Source: Canna indica
Lineage: Eukaryota > Streptophyta > Magnoliopsida > Zingiberales > Cannaceae
Reading direction: 5' to 3'
DNA length: 64,000 bases
Assembly (NCBI GenBank): GCA_034359265.1
Contig: CP136891.1
Span: 60,488,001-60,552,000 of the forward strand
Shown: piece after piece, positions 10,490-21,390 of the stretch
Layout: each line of letters starts with the position of its first letter
Position numbering within the stretch: position 1 is the first letter of the stretch
The notes under the pieces: model-generated
Databases searched by the model: none
What the model saw: only the letters and a program-made list of their open reading frames with translations
Told to the model about the DNA's origin: nothing
Made by a program: the position numbers and the translations under genes

Positions 10490-10720
10490 CTGTAGATCTG
10501 CAAATGTTGCAAACTTCTCTAAGCCACCTGAAAAGCTTTCTTATCCTCAGCAAGTTGGTATGCAGCCTTCTGATGATTCCTAATGAATGTTTTTTGTTTG
10601 GACTCCTACTCTACAATTTCTGGTTGAGGTACAAGATTTGTCTTTTTTGGATCTGTAGTTGTTGCTTGCACTGGGGTCATCTGGTCTCGTTATAGTACAG
10701 TTATAAAACCTGTAAGTTCT
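10490..10720 (+). other. Unassigned captured sequence in the hAT element
   Basis: One frame reads ANVANFSKPPEKLSYPQQ and is open for about 30 codons; a 63-codon frame on + (10504-10695) and others overlap. I do not recognise a product. It is identical in copy 2 (56259-56450), which suggests little more than recent shared origin. Confidence 0.25.
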
Positions 10721-11413
10721 TCTCTTATGCTTTGTTAAATTTCTTAATTGCCACAATCTGTAATGCACATTTATACTCGTGTAAGCTAAAACCTATAGTT
10801 AAGTAGCCTGACAAATAGCACACCTAGATGCATTGTCAACACATGAAACGAGGGCAGAAATGAGTGTTTGGTGTAGTCTGTAGTTATGGTTGCTCATTCA
10901 CTATCATATGATTGTTTTTTATGGTAACATTTGCAGCATGAGAAATGATCTCTCAAAATATTGATATCCTTGTTAAGCAGATTCATGATATCATGGCAAA
11001 AATGTGAATTCTTATTTACTATGAATTGCTATTTTAGACTATTTATCAATCTTTAGGATTTAGCAGCTTTACTCTAGTAAAACTGAAGCGTCAAGTGCAT
11101 TTTTGGCACACTTTGTACATTTAAAATGTTAAATAGAAGATGCTATAATCCATTTCAAGTTCTACTGAATAAAACTATGAGCTAGTTGTGTAATTTCTTG
11201 CTGCATCCATTGTCAAACCTTTGTAGGATAATGTTCATTGACACTAATATCACCAGTTAATCCACTGTTTGCTTTATAATCTGAAAACTACCATTTCATA
11301 ACAATATATGAAGAAAATCTCGTGTTGCTATTGTTATCATTATCCTTTATCTCTGTTGCTGTAATTAATCCTACAATTGAAACTAAAACTTCCTTCATCC
11401 TACATTAATTCAG

Positions 11414-12277
11414 GGACGATTATTAATCCTACAATTGAAACTGATCTTAAGAAGTACATCAGAAGCTTTTGTTCGAACCATGAGAGAATACTACCCAAAA
11501 CTGTCAAGGTAAGAACACCTTGAGATTTTTCGTACTTGTTATGCTCTTACTTCGGAAGTCTTTCTCTTCTTGATTATTGTCTTGCTAGAGTGAATAAGAA
11601 CATAATGTTGGTTATTCAAGACTGAAGCAGTAGTTTACTTAATGAAGTACCGTAACAATTCCACAAACAAATTTGTTTGGATACTCAAGTTTCTGCATTA
11701 AGATGGTCACTGCTGATATTCTTTAGTTTTTCTTAATATATTTATGTAATATCTGTTATTCATCCGACAATTATATGAATTGTTCCGCTAAGATACTTGG
11801 GGGTAAGCGATTCTTCATCCAAAGTGATCCTTTTCTTTTCTTTCCACTTTAAATGTGTTGTTTACTTATTAGATTACTGATGCAGGCTACTTGGTACTCC
11901 AAATGAAGACGTTGGCTTGGAGTAAGCAAATTATCCAATTGGCATGAGTATCCTCAGTGGAAACCAAAGAGTCTGGCATCAGCTGTTCTTGGTCTTGATG
12001 ATGATGGTTTAGATCTGCACACAAGTAAACTTATTAAGTGTTATCATACTGACCATATATCCAAATGTATTGAGCTAAATTTGATACTAATTAGCATGAA
12101 TTAGTTTGTGTTAGAATATATTCTAGTATTGGTTTCTTTGGAGCATTTTTTAATCTTTTACTTTTATGCTTGCAGAAGATGTTGCAGTACGAGGCATCAA
12201 AACGAATTTCAGCTAAGAAAGCTAAGAAAGCTATGAACCACCCTTATTTCAATGATGTAAACAAGGCCTGTTATTGA
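11414..12277 (+). pseudogene. CDKB2: Captured B2-type cyclin-dependent kinase fragment (copy 1)
   Basis: Three exon pieces with intact flanking intron sequence. Exon 11414-11508 (after ATTCAG, before GTAAGA) reads ETDLKKYIRSF. Exon 11886-~12014 reads LLGTPNEDV, then after a 1-nt loss SNWHEYPQWKPKSL and LGLD. Exon 12176-12277 (after TTGCAG) reads KRISAKKA...NHPYFNDV and ends in TGA. These match the kinase C-lobe of plant CDKB2, a mitotic kinase. Most of the kinase, including the ATP site, PSTAIRE-type helix and activation loop, is missing. This copy has lost the donor after the second exon through a ~90-bp deletion. It also has a duplicated KKA. No function is expected at protein level; antisense or small-RNA effects are only conjecture. 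Confidence 0.8.
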
Positions 12278-13107
12278 GTTGTCAATTTGTTGTTTTGTAT
12301 TATCTTTTGAAGTTTTCATGTTCAACAACTTGCTATTTACTGGTGGTATATTTTCAACTCATGTAATTCAATTTGCATCAACATATCCAGTAGAATGATT
12401 TTTGAAATTATTGTTGTAGTATATGTTGATGAACTTTGAATATTCCAATTTTTTTAATCGATTATCCGTTTACCAAACTGGTTAACTGGTTTGTAAACGG
12501 ATAATCGGTTCTATTCGAACCGAATTAATTAAAATGTTTCGGTTATCCGCGGATAACCGAAACCAAGCCGGTTTCAGTTTCGGATACAAGATTTTGAAAC
12601 CGAATGATTTCGATTTCGATTAGCGGGTGTTTAGTTCGGTTTCGGTTAACCACAAAAAATACGGTTGTCATCCCTAAACATGGACCTAGGGAATTCCTGG
12701 ATCCATCTAGAAATTCCCAAATGCATAATTTTTTATTCAAAAATTCCTAGACCAACTATTATATTATGGTATAAAATTTCAGAGGCAAAAAATAGCTACT
12801 AGACCTTTTGATTATGAAATTTGAGAACATTTTTGATGGCCTTCTCACAATCCCTGCAGAAGTATGATCCAAAATCGATGGCAAAGTAAGGCAAAAAAAT
12901 ACTTACATGGGAGATAATAGGTCTGGATGTCAAAACCCTGAGGAAGGAGAAAGGGGGAAATTAATAACAATTAACGAAGTAGCATGAAATTAAGCAAAGG
13001 AAGTTCCTAAAGGATACCAGCTTAGTAACATCACCTGAAAGTTCAATTCAAACTTCTTCCTAATTGTACAACCTAATGAAAATTTAATTAAAATTCAGAA
13101 ATAATAT

Positions 13108-13919
13108 TCATAAATATAAACAAATGAAATCAAATAAAAAAAATTGATAGATATCACAAACCTTGGGATACCATATTTGGACAAAAATCGATATCCCTTG
13201 ACTCCTGATGATCTTTCCATATCCTTTATCTCCCCAACCGACTCCCCACGAGTTTCTTACAATCCAAAAATCGGTATTATCCTTAGTGCCATAACCAACA
13301 ATGGCTACAGCATGTTGTCCCTTTATTTTATCAGGTGACGTAGGTCCTCTATATATATCCAAAAATTTTTGCATAAAAAATATTAGTCATTTTTTATATT
13401 TTATTTTCATACTACTTTAAACAATTGTATTTACCTTTCTCAGCATTGAAAATAGATTACAAAATTCCAAGACTCCCACAACTGGTCCTTCCTCAGTTAC
13501 AACTTTCATAATATCCTGATCTTTTATCTTATCATCTTTAAATTGTGGTTGAGATGCAAAAATCCAATCTCCTGGTGGCAACTAACATGAAAGCATATAA
13601 AAAAATTATAAGATTAATTTAAATTAAATTGATTATCATTAACTACTTTATCTATATATTATTTGTTTTTACCTTTTTCCACTTTTCTAATTTCTTTCCT
13701 ACATACTGACAAAGATCCGTTGTACATAACCCATCCGTGGAAAGAGACTTCTGAATTTTGTTGAATGAACTTTGTTCATACTGTCTCTTGGAATTCGCAA
13801 CAACATTGTTAATTAAATATTGTCCAGACAACGATAATAATTTCTTAACCGTCACCCACCGACATATTATGTCGTGCTTCAACGATCGCAGCAACGGCAA
13901 GAACCCAACGCACATCTAA
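13108..13919 (-). pseudogene. Papain-like cysteine protease, catalytic Cys replaced (copy 1)
   Basis: Three minus-strand exons. The first starts after TTTGTTTAG at 13915 and holds the W-V-L-A-V-A-A segment that follows the catalytic cysteine, then a LSGQYLI block. The second (about 13590-13440) holds VTEEGPVVGVLEF, the GPV strand of papains. The third (to 13108) holds [11 protein letters not shown] with the catalytic His and [16 protein letters not shown] with the catalytic Asn. The residue just before the active-site Trp is Arg (CGT, 13910-13908) where papains have Cys, so the protein could not be a normal protease. The propeptide and N-terminal exons are absent. A 1-nt insertion near 13850 shifts the frame in this copy, but not in copy 2. 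A cystatin-like block follows on the same strand. Confidence 0.75.
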
Positions 13920-14284
13920 ACAAAAATAAATATATTAATGAACATCCACAAATATTATAAATATTTCAATCTAAGTTTCTTATACTTATTGTCATTAGTT
14001 TTATAATTAATTTCATGGAGTTTAAATATCACAATATTTTCAAAATAGGGTTAGAATTTGTTGAAAAGAAATGAAAACAAATGAAAACAAAAGAAATCAA
14101 TGAGAAAATTGATGATACTTTATCGAAACAAACTTGGCTATATATTCATAACAAACTAAGCTAAAACTAAGTTGCCAAGCTAAGGTAAAATTAAGTTACC
14201 CGGGTCCTTCTAATGACGTAAAAGACTAAATCAAACAAACAAGAATTCCTTAACAATAGTGATTTATTGACTAGGTACAAAACT

Positions 14285-14440
14285 AAGGTAGTCTTTGGTT
14301 TGATAGAATAGATGGGGAATAAAATACTATTTATGTACCACTTATTCTTTTATTTGGAATACTATTCAGTATGAATTAGGAATACTTGCTTACCTCAACC
14401 CAAGGAATACTATTCCCCATCTATTCCTTATGACTTTTTT
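14285..14440. repeat. Fold-back element (MITE-like)
   Basis: AGAATAGATGGGGAATA near 14310 is matched in inverse by TATTCCCCATCTATTCCT near 14410-14430, with AATACTA arms between. This makes a ~150-bp near-palindrome. Target duplication was not clear. Copy 2 is at about 60136-60294. Confidence 0.5.
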
Positions 14441-14633
14441 TAATACTATCCTTCAATATTTATAATATTACATAATAATATAAAAATTAAATCGTTGAAT
14501 TAATTTCAAGCTCACAAAAGCATTGTTGCAAGCGAACGACGCAAACCATTGACAAACTTGTACTTTCGTCGTTGTAGATGAACGACGTTGGGACACTTAG
14601 CAATCTTGTAATGGAGATTGTCTTGACGAAAAC

Positions 14634-17600
14634 ATGGCTCGCAAAAGAAGTGGTGAAGCCAGTGGTGTCACCCAAGTGACGACGACCATTCCGGAGGAAG
14701 CGTTGGTGGAAGACCAAATGCAAGCTCAACAAACAAAGCAGTCTCATACTCATCAAAGGTTAGATGAGATAGAAGCAGTGTTGACCACCCAACACGAGAC
14801 AATTGTCGAACTCGAAACAGACATGGGCCAAATCGGCAAGCTGGCCGATGCTCAAGACTCACTCGAGTCGAAGTTGGGAGGGCTTCAAGACAACACACAT
14901 GAAATTGGAAGCAGTTAAGCATCTACAAAATGAAATTGCGGGACTCAGGGCGACATTTTCATTACTAAATCGGGAGATACTCGGGAAGTGGCAACTATCG
15001 ACAACGCGAGGCGCCACACACCATGTCTAAACACCTAGACCAAAACCTCATAATAGGGCTTGTGATGTCAAGGGGGTTGTTTGAACTTCCTCTTTGACTA
15101 CAATATTTCAAGGTCACAAGAATGGGTGGACGATGAAGACATGAAAGTGTCCCTTGCAATAATGTATTTGTCTGAGGATATATGCAAAGTTTTGGTGGCG
15201 GACCCAAGTACCAAGATATTCAAAGGGGATAAATCAAGATCGATATTTGGGATGAACTAAAGCGGGAACTAAAGGCACAATTTTTCCCCAAGAATGTGGA
15301 GCTCATTGCCCGACGAAAGCTGCGGCAACTCCGTCATAATAATTCGATTCGAGAGTATGTGAAAGAGTTCTCAACTATCATGCTAGATATCCCGAACATT
15401 GCTGAAAGTGATCAATTGTTCACCTTCCAAGAAGGCCTAAAGCCATGGGCACAACAGGAACTCTTTAGGAGGAACGTTAAGACCTTGACGGAAGAAAAGA
15501 TAGTTGCATAGCGACTCACTGACTACAACTCGAAAGAAAACCGAACAAAGGTGCCGCCCTATGAGCCGATAGTCATGAGACCCAACAAAGACAAGGAGAT
15601 TGGCTCCTACAAGGGTAAAGAAATCATAGGCGATACTAGAAGAAGGGAATACCCTCCAAGGGAATATCCTCCAAGAGAGTACCCTCCAAGAGGGAACATG
15701 CCACGATTCTCACCTTCGTGCTTCTTGTGTGGAGGATCACACATGGTACGTGAGTGCCCGCAACGCCAAGTCCTGATTGTGGAGACCATGGCAAAACCAT
15801 GTCATTGTTTCTATAAAGAAGGAAAACGCACTCAAAACTCAAGTGGGGCGGGGGGGGGTTGTGTGATGCCCTAAGGAGAAGGGTCCCGAAGCGATGCACG
15901 AGCTGATGTTCATCGACATTGAGCTCAATGGTAGGAATACCCGAGCAGTGGTGGACTCGGGCACAACCCATAACAACATTGCCAATGAAGAGACAAGGCG
16001 ACTGGGCTCAGGCTAGAGATGAGCTCAAGTTAGGTGAAAGTCATGAACTTTGACGCCCAAGAAATAAACAGTGTGGGGAAGTGTTCTGTTGAAGGTGGGG
16101 AAGTGGAAAGGGCATACCATCATGATGGCAGTGTCCCTCAATGACTATCAAGTCATTCGAGTGATGGATTTCTTACAGACTGCAAAGGTGGTGCCAATGC
16201 TCTTCCTCGACACCCTTTGCTTAATGGGAGAGGCAAACCCCTGCATCGTCCTGGTAGTGTACTCGGCATCAAGGGATCACACAACAAGTTCCTCTCTGAC
16301 ATGCAAGTGAAGAAACGAATTCGGCGAGGCGCGCTCACGATGGTGGCTGCAGTCAAGTTAGAAGACCAACTCAATGGGGCAGAGCGAGAACACACTGCAA
16401 TAGCTAGTGTACTCAAGGAGTTCGAGGGTGTGATGCCACCCGAGTTACCCAAGACATTACCAACAAGAACGGGGGTGGATCACGGAATCGAACTGGAACT
16501 GAGGACCAAGCCACCTTACCAACCTCCATATAGAATGCCACCGCTAAAGCTGGCAGAACTTCGAAAGCAACTGGACAAGCTACTTAGCGGTGGATTGATT
16601 CGTAGCTCGAAAGCTCCCTTCGGAGCCCCGGTGTTGTTTCAGAAGAAGGACGGTCTTTGCCTTTGAGTGGACTATCCGGCCTTGAAGAACAACATGATGG
16701 TGAAGAACAAATACCTCATTCCTCTCATCATGGACTTGTTCGACCAACTTGGCCAAGCAAGGTACTTCTCAAATTGGACCTAAGATTAGGCTACTAGCAA
16801 GTGTGAATTGCATAGGGCGACGAAGGAAAGATCACTTGTGTAACCCACTGTAGAACTTTTGAATCCTTAGTGATGCCATTCGATCTTACAGATTATCCAG
16901 CAATCTTCAGCACCATAATGAACCAATTGTTCCACAAGCACTTAGACAAGTTCAAATTCTCGAGGAGAACACCCTATTCGTGAAACGAGAAAGTGCTACT
17001 TTACCCAAGAAGAAATCAACTTTCTATGACACCGCGTTGGTGGCAGAAAAATCCTAATGAATAACACAAAAATTCGTGTTGTGGCGGAATGACAACCACC
17101 CACAAAAGTCACTGAGCTTAGGTCATTCCTAGGCTTTGTGAACTACTATCGACGGTTCATTGCTGGGTATTCAAGGACAAGGCATGGCAGTGGTCTTAGC
17201 ATTACGTGGACGCGTTCGAGGGCCTGAAGCAGACAATGATAGAGGACCCGTGCTCAAGCTTCCAACTATTGGAAGCCCTTCGAAGTCCACACTGATGCAT
17301 CAGACTTCGCTATTGGAGGCATCCTCATGCAAGGACATCGGGTCGCCTATGAGAGTCGTAAGTTGAATGACATAGAGTGACGATACCCCATACACGAAAA
17401 GGAGATGACAACAATAGTTCATTGTCTCTATGTTTGGAGGCACTATTTCCTCGCATTGCGCTTTATTGTGTAGACGAACAACATAGAGCTAAGTTACTTC
17501 CAAAGTTAGCTAATCTTGACATGACATTGGAGTACAAGTCGAGTCGCTCCAACATTGTGGTGGATGCTTTGAGACACAAGGTTGAACGAGCTGCAGCCGT

Positions 17601-17860
17601 TCAAGGACAAGCAGAGAGAAGAATGAGTCAAGCGCAATGCAACTTCCGTAGAACGATCAACATGGGCTTACTAAAGGACACCCAAGCAGAGGCACTCTTT
17701 AAGCTGATCAAGGATGGGAAGACAAGGAGATTTTGGATCCAAGATTTTGGGACCAAGGGAATCGACTGTAGGTACCTAGGGCAAATGACATGCGCAAAGA
17801 CTTACACCAAATGCGACCAGTGATAGACTATCAAAGATCCTTTCAACGGCTTCTTGCACG
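14634..17860 (+). pseudogene. Ty3/gypsy retrotransposon, gag to RNase H (copy 1)
   Basis: Domains run in the usual order but are broken by many stops. Gag N-terminus with a coiled-coil starts at ATG 14634. The gag core (RRKLRQLRHNNSIREYV) is at 15305-15510 with a stop at 15509-15511. The CCHC knuckle C-F-L-C-x3-H-x4-C is near 15720-15757. The protease active site DSGTTHN is at about 15957. The RT N-terminal region (PPYRMPPLKLAELRKQL) is near 16525-16580, and decayed RT follows to 17000. [17 protein letters not shown] is near 17126-17175, and RNase H DASDFAIGGIL near 17292, with LWWxxx-type tail to 17860. No LTR or integrase was found. The element could copy and insert RNA when intact; this copy cannot. 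Confidence 0.8.
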
Positions 17861-17879
17861 CACTGGCAATTTATCATCC

Positions 17880-18740
17880 GAGGAAGAAGTGGAGGAAGAT
17901 GGCTTGGGAAGGACATCTCCTAACCAGTTGACTCCATGCTACTTGCTCATAGAGACGAGCGAAGCGCATAGCTTCAGTGAGGTCTATCGGATTGAGAGCT
18001 TCCACAATGACTTGAGGCAAGGTGGAGAGTGAGCAGTCCTAGTTCATTATGTGGTGGCATTCCTTGAGCGATACCTTGGCGTCGAGGAGAATGGCCAAGA
18101 ATTTCACTACCATCGATTTGGAATCTGACCTTGATTGGGTACTTGAACAAGATCATTATTGGCACGAATGGAAATGCTGACTTAGACCGTCACTGAGGTA
18201 GTACGAAGGGTTTCTACTTCTTTTGATAATGCTGCGATCTGGGGCAGAATTTATTTTGCTTCTCGATCAGCTCGATCTATCACTTGAGAGGCTGTCCTCT
18301 CGCGCATGAATGCGAGGACCTGATCTTGGAAAGACTCCCCCATGTTTGGCTTTGATACCAATTTATTATGATCCTTGTTTTGTGCCTTGCAATAAGCACA
18401 AGTTCGAGGCCGAGATGGAGGCTCCACGATGCTAGAAGTTTGCTGAATTGAAGAGTGCTGGGTGCTGGAAAGATTTAGTAGATCACTAGAGAAAGAGGGA
18501 GAGAAAGGGAGGGAGGAAGAGACACAATTTGAATATCAATCATGCATGTCTTTCTTTTTCTCATTTTTCCTTATATAGATTACACAATGTATTGTAATCA
18601 TAGCATATTTAATGGCAATAAGGTATTCCTTATTTCTTATAAAAACTTACATAGATATTTAAGTAACATATAAAGTACCTAAGTGCTGAAATTGTATCTC
18701 AGTTATAATGAGATTACTCCAATCAACATCAACGCGTATA
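17880..18740 (-). mobile_element. Gypsy-type LTR, primer site and gag start, opposite orientation
   Basis: On minus, a primer site TGGTATCAAAGCC (18360-18348) is followed by gag ATG at 18343-18341. A gag frame with stops begins GESFQDQVLAFMRERTAS, passes a coiled coil (ALSKEVETLRTT), and has the gag C-terminal pattern LPQ..VEAL-P-DLTEAMRFAR near 18020-17940. Upstream of the primer site (to about 18740) lies LTR-like sequence with a TATA box (18577-18571). The LTR start could not be fixed. The gag side abuts the plus-strand gypsy RNase H region near 17870, so two elements meet in opposite directions. Copy 2 shows the same junction to the window end. Confidence 0.65.
18571..18577 (-). promoter_or_regulatory. 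TATA box in a gypsy LTR
   Basis: Minus strand reads CTATATAAGG, about 215 bp upstream of the primer site, as expected for the U3/R border of an LTR. Confidence 0.5.
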
Positions 18741-19201
18741 GGATCAACCTACAAATCATTAAATGAAAAATAATAATCAACATATGAATATTTGTAAAAG
18801 GCTCAATAACAATTAAAAAATAATAGAGGACTTAGTTACTAATGATCGGCATACATTCTTTCCTTTAGCTTTAGCTCCCTAAAAATTATGAAAAAAAAGG
18901 TTATTGTCATGCCTTTGATCAAAAGGTAACAAGGGAATGGCTATCATAAAGTTGAGAGGGAAATTACATTAAAAAAAAGTAAATAAGGTACCTTCTTGTT
19001 GCTTTGTGCATCGTGAAATTTGTTCTTGCGCGGACCCATCAAATCCTGGTGCAAGCCAGGTTCAATCAAAAATCTCTGCAAACAAGAGGAGATGGTTTTG
19101 TAATGAGAGGAGAATTCATTGAAACAACTAAAATTTATTTGCCCCAAGAAAAAGAAAAGAGGAGCTCCTACCCCTACAAATGTCACAAAACACTACAAAA
19201 A
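18741..19201. other. No gene seen
   Basis: AT-rich sequence between the LTR and the minisatellite. I see no supported coding region. Confidence 0.4.
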
Positions 19202-19292
19202 AATGACCTTTATGCCTCAATGTCACAAAGGAAATGACCTTTATGCCTCAATGCCACAAACGAAATAACCTTTATGCCACAACGTCCCAAAG
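19202..19292. repeat. 31-bp minisatellite, three units
   Basis: Units start near 19202, 19233 and 19264, sharing AATGACCTTTATGCCTCAATG and CACAAA; the third unit is diverged. Confidence 0.75.
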
Positions 19293-19550
19293 TTCCAGTA
19301 TTCCACCAAAAATCAAAAACTTCAAAAACAAGTTTGTCTTTTCAGCTTCTGAACTGTCAGTGTAACCTAAATAAAACAAAGAAAAAACCACGAGTCGGCA
19401 GGATTCCTTTTACTGGTATCACAATCAAATAATGTTTTCTTTTTCTTAATGGTCTTAAGGTTCTTTATTTTTGTTCATTTTACTTTATTTATTTGTTATT
19501 TCATTGAATTTTGTTGGACTTTGAGTGCTATTTGTGATTTGGACAGTTTC

Positions 19551-19775
19551 ATGGCTGAAAAGGAAACACCGAATGCACCTACTGATGATGGATTTTCTGA
19601 ATATCAATCTGCAACTAAGAGGCCAAAGGTAACTTCAAATGTCTGGCAGCATTTTGAACGCATTTTGGTTGAGGATAAAGATGTGATAAAAGCCAAATGT
19701 AACTATTGTCATACAGTATTTGTTGCTGCATCAAAAACTGGTACTTCTCATTTGAAGCGTCATATATATAGATAA
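19551..19775 (+). pseudogene. hAT transposase N-terminus: BED zinc finger
   Basis: The ATG at 19551 opens a 74-codon frame. Residues about 31-72 form a BED finger: W at VWQHF, then KCNYCHTVF with the Cys pair, and HLKRHI with the His pair. BED fingers bind transposon ends in Ac/hAT transposases. The frame ends in TAA because a TATA insertion (ATATATA run at 19762-19772) shifts it; without the run the frame would go on into D-K-C-P-K. An ATG at 19449 upstream is in frame but encodes a hydrophobic stretch unlike hAT proteins, so I prefer 19551. The dimerisation domain of the same protein lies at 20836-21056 and 27812-28168. Confidence 0.8.
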
Positions 19776-20835
19776 GTGCCCTAAATGAAGTGGCGGATCA
19801 GGGCAACCTCATATATAAATATATTTTCAAAACTTAAAGTTCAAGCTAATTTTGATAGCCGACCTCGACGAGTTTTCATGTTTACGCGTTTTAGAAAATG
19901 ATGCATGAACAACAATCTATCCTCCTAACAAAATTAGAAGATTATTAATATACTATCCTACTTGCTAAAAAAATTATCAATAAGAAAAAAATTATGTCAT
20001 TATGGTTAGATTAAAATGTGCAGAACTAGAAATCAAAATATAATTGATCAGTTATGTTGGTTTACTCAAGCTATTAGCACAGAAGAATAGAAATAAATCA
20101 TGTTGAAAAACATCAAAATTTATGTTTTCGGTTTCGATTACAAGCTAGATACAAACCATCAATTGTATTGCAACAAAAGGAGTATAAAACTTCAGTATAT
20201 GTTTAATCACACAACAAAGGACAAGCAAGCTTCCCCCAAGCATTTTAGTTGAAGCAACAAGCACATATATTTATTTGAAAAGAAGGTGGGAGAAAAAATT
20301 GAAGACGGTAAAAAGAAAATTGAAGGCATGAAATATGAACAGATATATGCTTGCTTGTGCATTTAGCAAAGCACATGTGATCTGATATTCTGATCGTTGC
20401 CTGTGCTGTGGATGGTGGTGGAGTTGCTTGCTTGTGCATTTAGCAAAACACATATTTTTATCAGTAACTAAGTAAATCACATGTCCAATCCATAAGAGAA
20501 ACAAGAGTCTTTTGTATTTGATTATTCATGTGTTTGGCAAGCAAATGATAGATATTTGATGATACAAATCTCATATCAATTTGTCATAACACATTTATTA
20601 GAATAGGAAATATTTGCACTCTAATTCCATCTTAAATACAATCTATCATTATAAGTTAGATCGATCTAATCAAGTTAAACTGATAAAGGCATGGGTGCAT
20701 CAAAAGTTTAGAAAGCTCAAAAGATAATATGAATCTAATCAAAACATAGGCAAATTAGAATATATTGCACGACTAAAAATTCTTGTATTGTATATCACAA
20801 TTGAAATAAAGAAAAAACATGTTATTTCTTTCTCA
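19776..20835 (+). other. Decayed middle of the hAT transposase or insertion
   Basis: Expected to hold the DDE catalytic core, but no recognisable catalytic motif is seen. A 28-bp direct repeat (GCTTGCTTGTGCATTTAGCA) occurs near 20349 and 20427. It may be foreign sequence. Confidence 0.35.
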
Positions 20836-21056
20836 AAAAAGTTGAAAGAGAAGGCTGCAAGGAGAAATGGAGATGGGCATTTTTTTCCAAAGGGGACATC
20901 AGGAAACAATTTTTTAGCGAATAAGAGTCCGTTGGAATTGTATTTAGAAGAACCACCTCATGATTTGAATGAAGATTTGGATGTTTTAGAGTACTGGCAT
21001 AGAAGCTCAGTGAGATTTACAGAACTTTCAAGAATGGCAAGTGACATTTCATTTTG
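20836..21056 (+). pseudogene. hAT transposase dimerisation domain, 5' part
   Basis: An open frame gives a basic start (KKLKEKAARRNGDGHF), then LELYLEEPPHDLNEDLDVLE and YWHRSSVRFTELSRMASDI. This is the hAT dimerisation signature (-L-x-YL-E...dvL-W-..-FP-LS-mA-DI). It is cut at 21057 by the insertion of a 6755-bp element. The rest of the domain resumes at 27812. Together with the BED finger at 19551 this marks one ancestral Ac-like transposase gene. Confidence 0.8.
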
Positions 21057-21267
21057 TAGGGGGTGAGCAAAAAAAAAAAGGATTTTCGGTTAATCGGAAA
21101 ATGGTCCAAATCTGAGCCGGTTCTTTCGGTTTCATTTTTTATTTTTCAAAAAAATCGGGTTTTGGTTTCGGGTTCGGTCCGAGTTGTAAAAAGTCCACCG
21201 ATTTCGATTAACCAACCGGTTTAATATTTTTTAATATATATAATATAATTTATTAAATAATATATCA

Positions 21268-21370
21268 GGGTTTCTACTTTCTAATTACAATACAACCTGT
21301 AGCAAGTAAAATCCTCTTCTCTAAGCAAATAATTTCTTGTGTGTTTTATTCCTCTGTTTTATCCCCAACA
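21268..21370 (+). repeat. Truncated 5' LTR (3' end only) of a copia element
   Basis: About 100 bp match the end of the LTR at 23227-23564, ending TTTATCCCCAACA. The upstream LTR portion is missing. Confidence 0.7.
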
Positions 21371-21390
21371 ATCCTCATCACCACAAATAA

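Larger units (their letters stand above)
10063..12676. mobile_element. hAT-type non-autonomous element carrying gene fragments (copy 1)
   Basis: The element runs from TAGGGGTGGCAA to TTGTCATCCCTA, imperfect terminal inverted repeats of about 12 bp. It is flanked by a perfect 8-bp target duplication AACATGGA (10055-10062 and 12677-12684), the hAT hallmark. Inner subterminal regions are rich in GGTTAACC/CGGTTATCCG-type palindromic words (10080-10270 and 12450-12665). The interior has no transposase but carries CDKB2 exons and introns. It occupies an intron of the cystatin-like gene. Confidence 0.85.
9812..12965 (-). pseudogene. Cystatin-like domain exons, interrupted by an hAT element
   Basis: Three minus-strand blocks follow the papain-like exons. 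A ~31-nt block near 12926-12957 lies between a CTCCTTCCTCAG acceptor and a GTAAGT donor. Next is a block ending near 12811 that reads FCRDCEKAIKNVLKFHNQK. The last, about 10020-9812, contains ANACGFSLYQVTFEAED and ends YLFRKN...PS at a TAA (9814-9812). The pattern Cys/Ala-helix, then NLQYMKVI-x-ANA, then a YQVTFEA strand resembles plant cystatin-related (monellin-fold) proteins. The last block has an in-frame TAA where a Lys would be expected (near 9984). The hAT element 10063-12676 sits in the intron between the last two blocks. Whether these belong to the same gene as the papain exons is inferred from order and strand only. Confidence 0.45.
5090..18033 (+). repeat. Large direct duplication, copy 1
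   Basis: This stretch is collinear with 50881-64000 from its first base to the window end. Nearly every sampled block matches with only a few differences per hundred bases, plus indels of about 40-200 bp. Examples of indels: copy 2 lacks 43 bp at 54683 (present near 8885), has ~90 bp more after 57778, has a 208-bp tandem duplication at 62059, and lacks ~175 bp at 60880. All transposon insertions inside are shared, so they predate the duplication. Homology starts abruptly at 5090, where the viral element ends. Confidence 0.95.

Noticed and set aside
13144..13338. Plus-strand frame opposite the papain exon
   Set aside because: Shadow of the minus-strand exon, which carries the His and Asn motifs.
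14487..14922. Minus frames opposite the gypsy gag
   Set aside because: No domain; the plus strand carries the coiled-coil gag.
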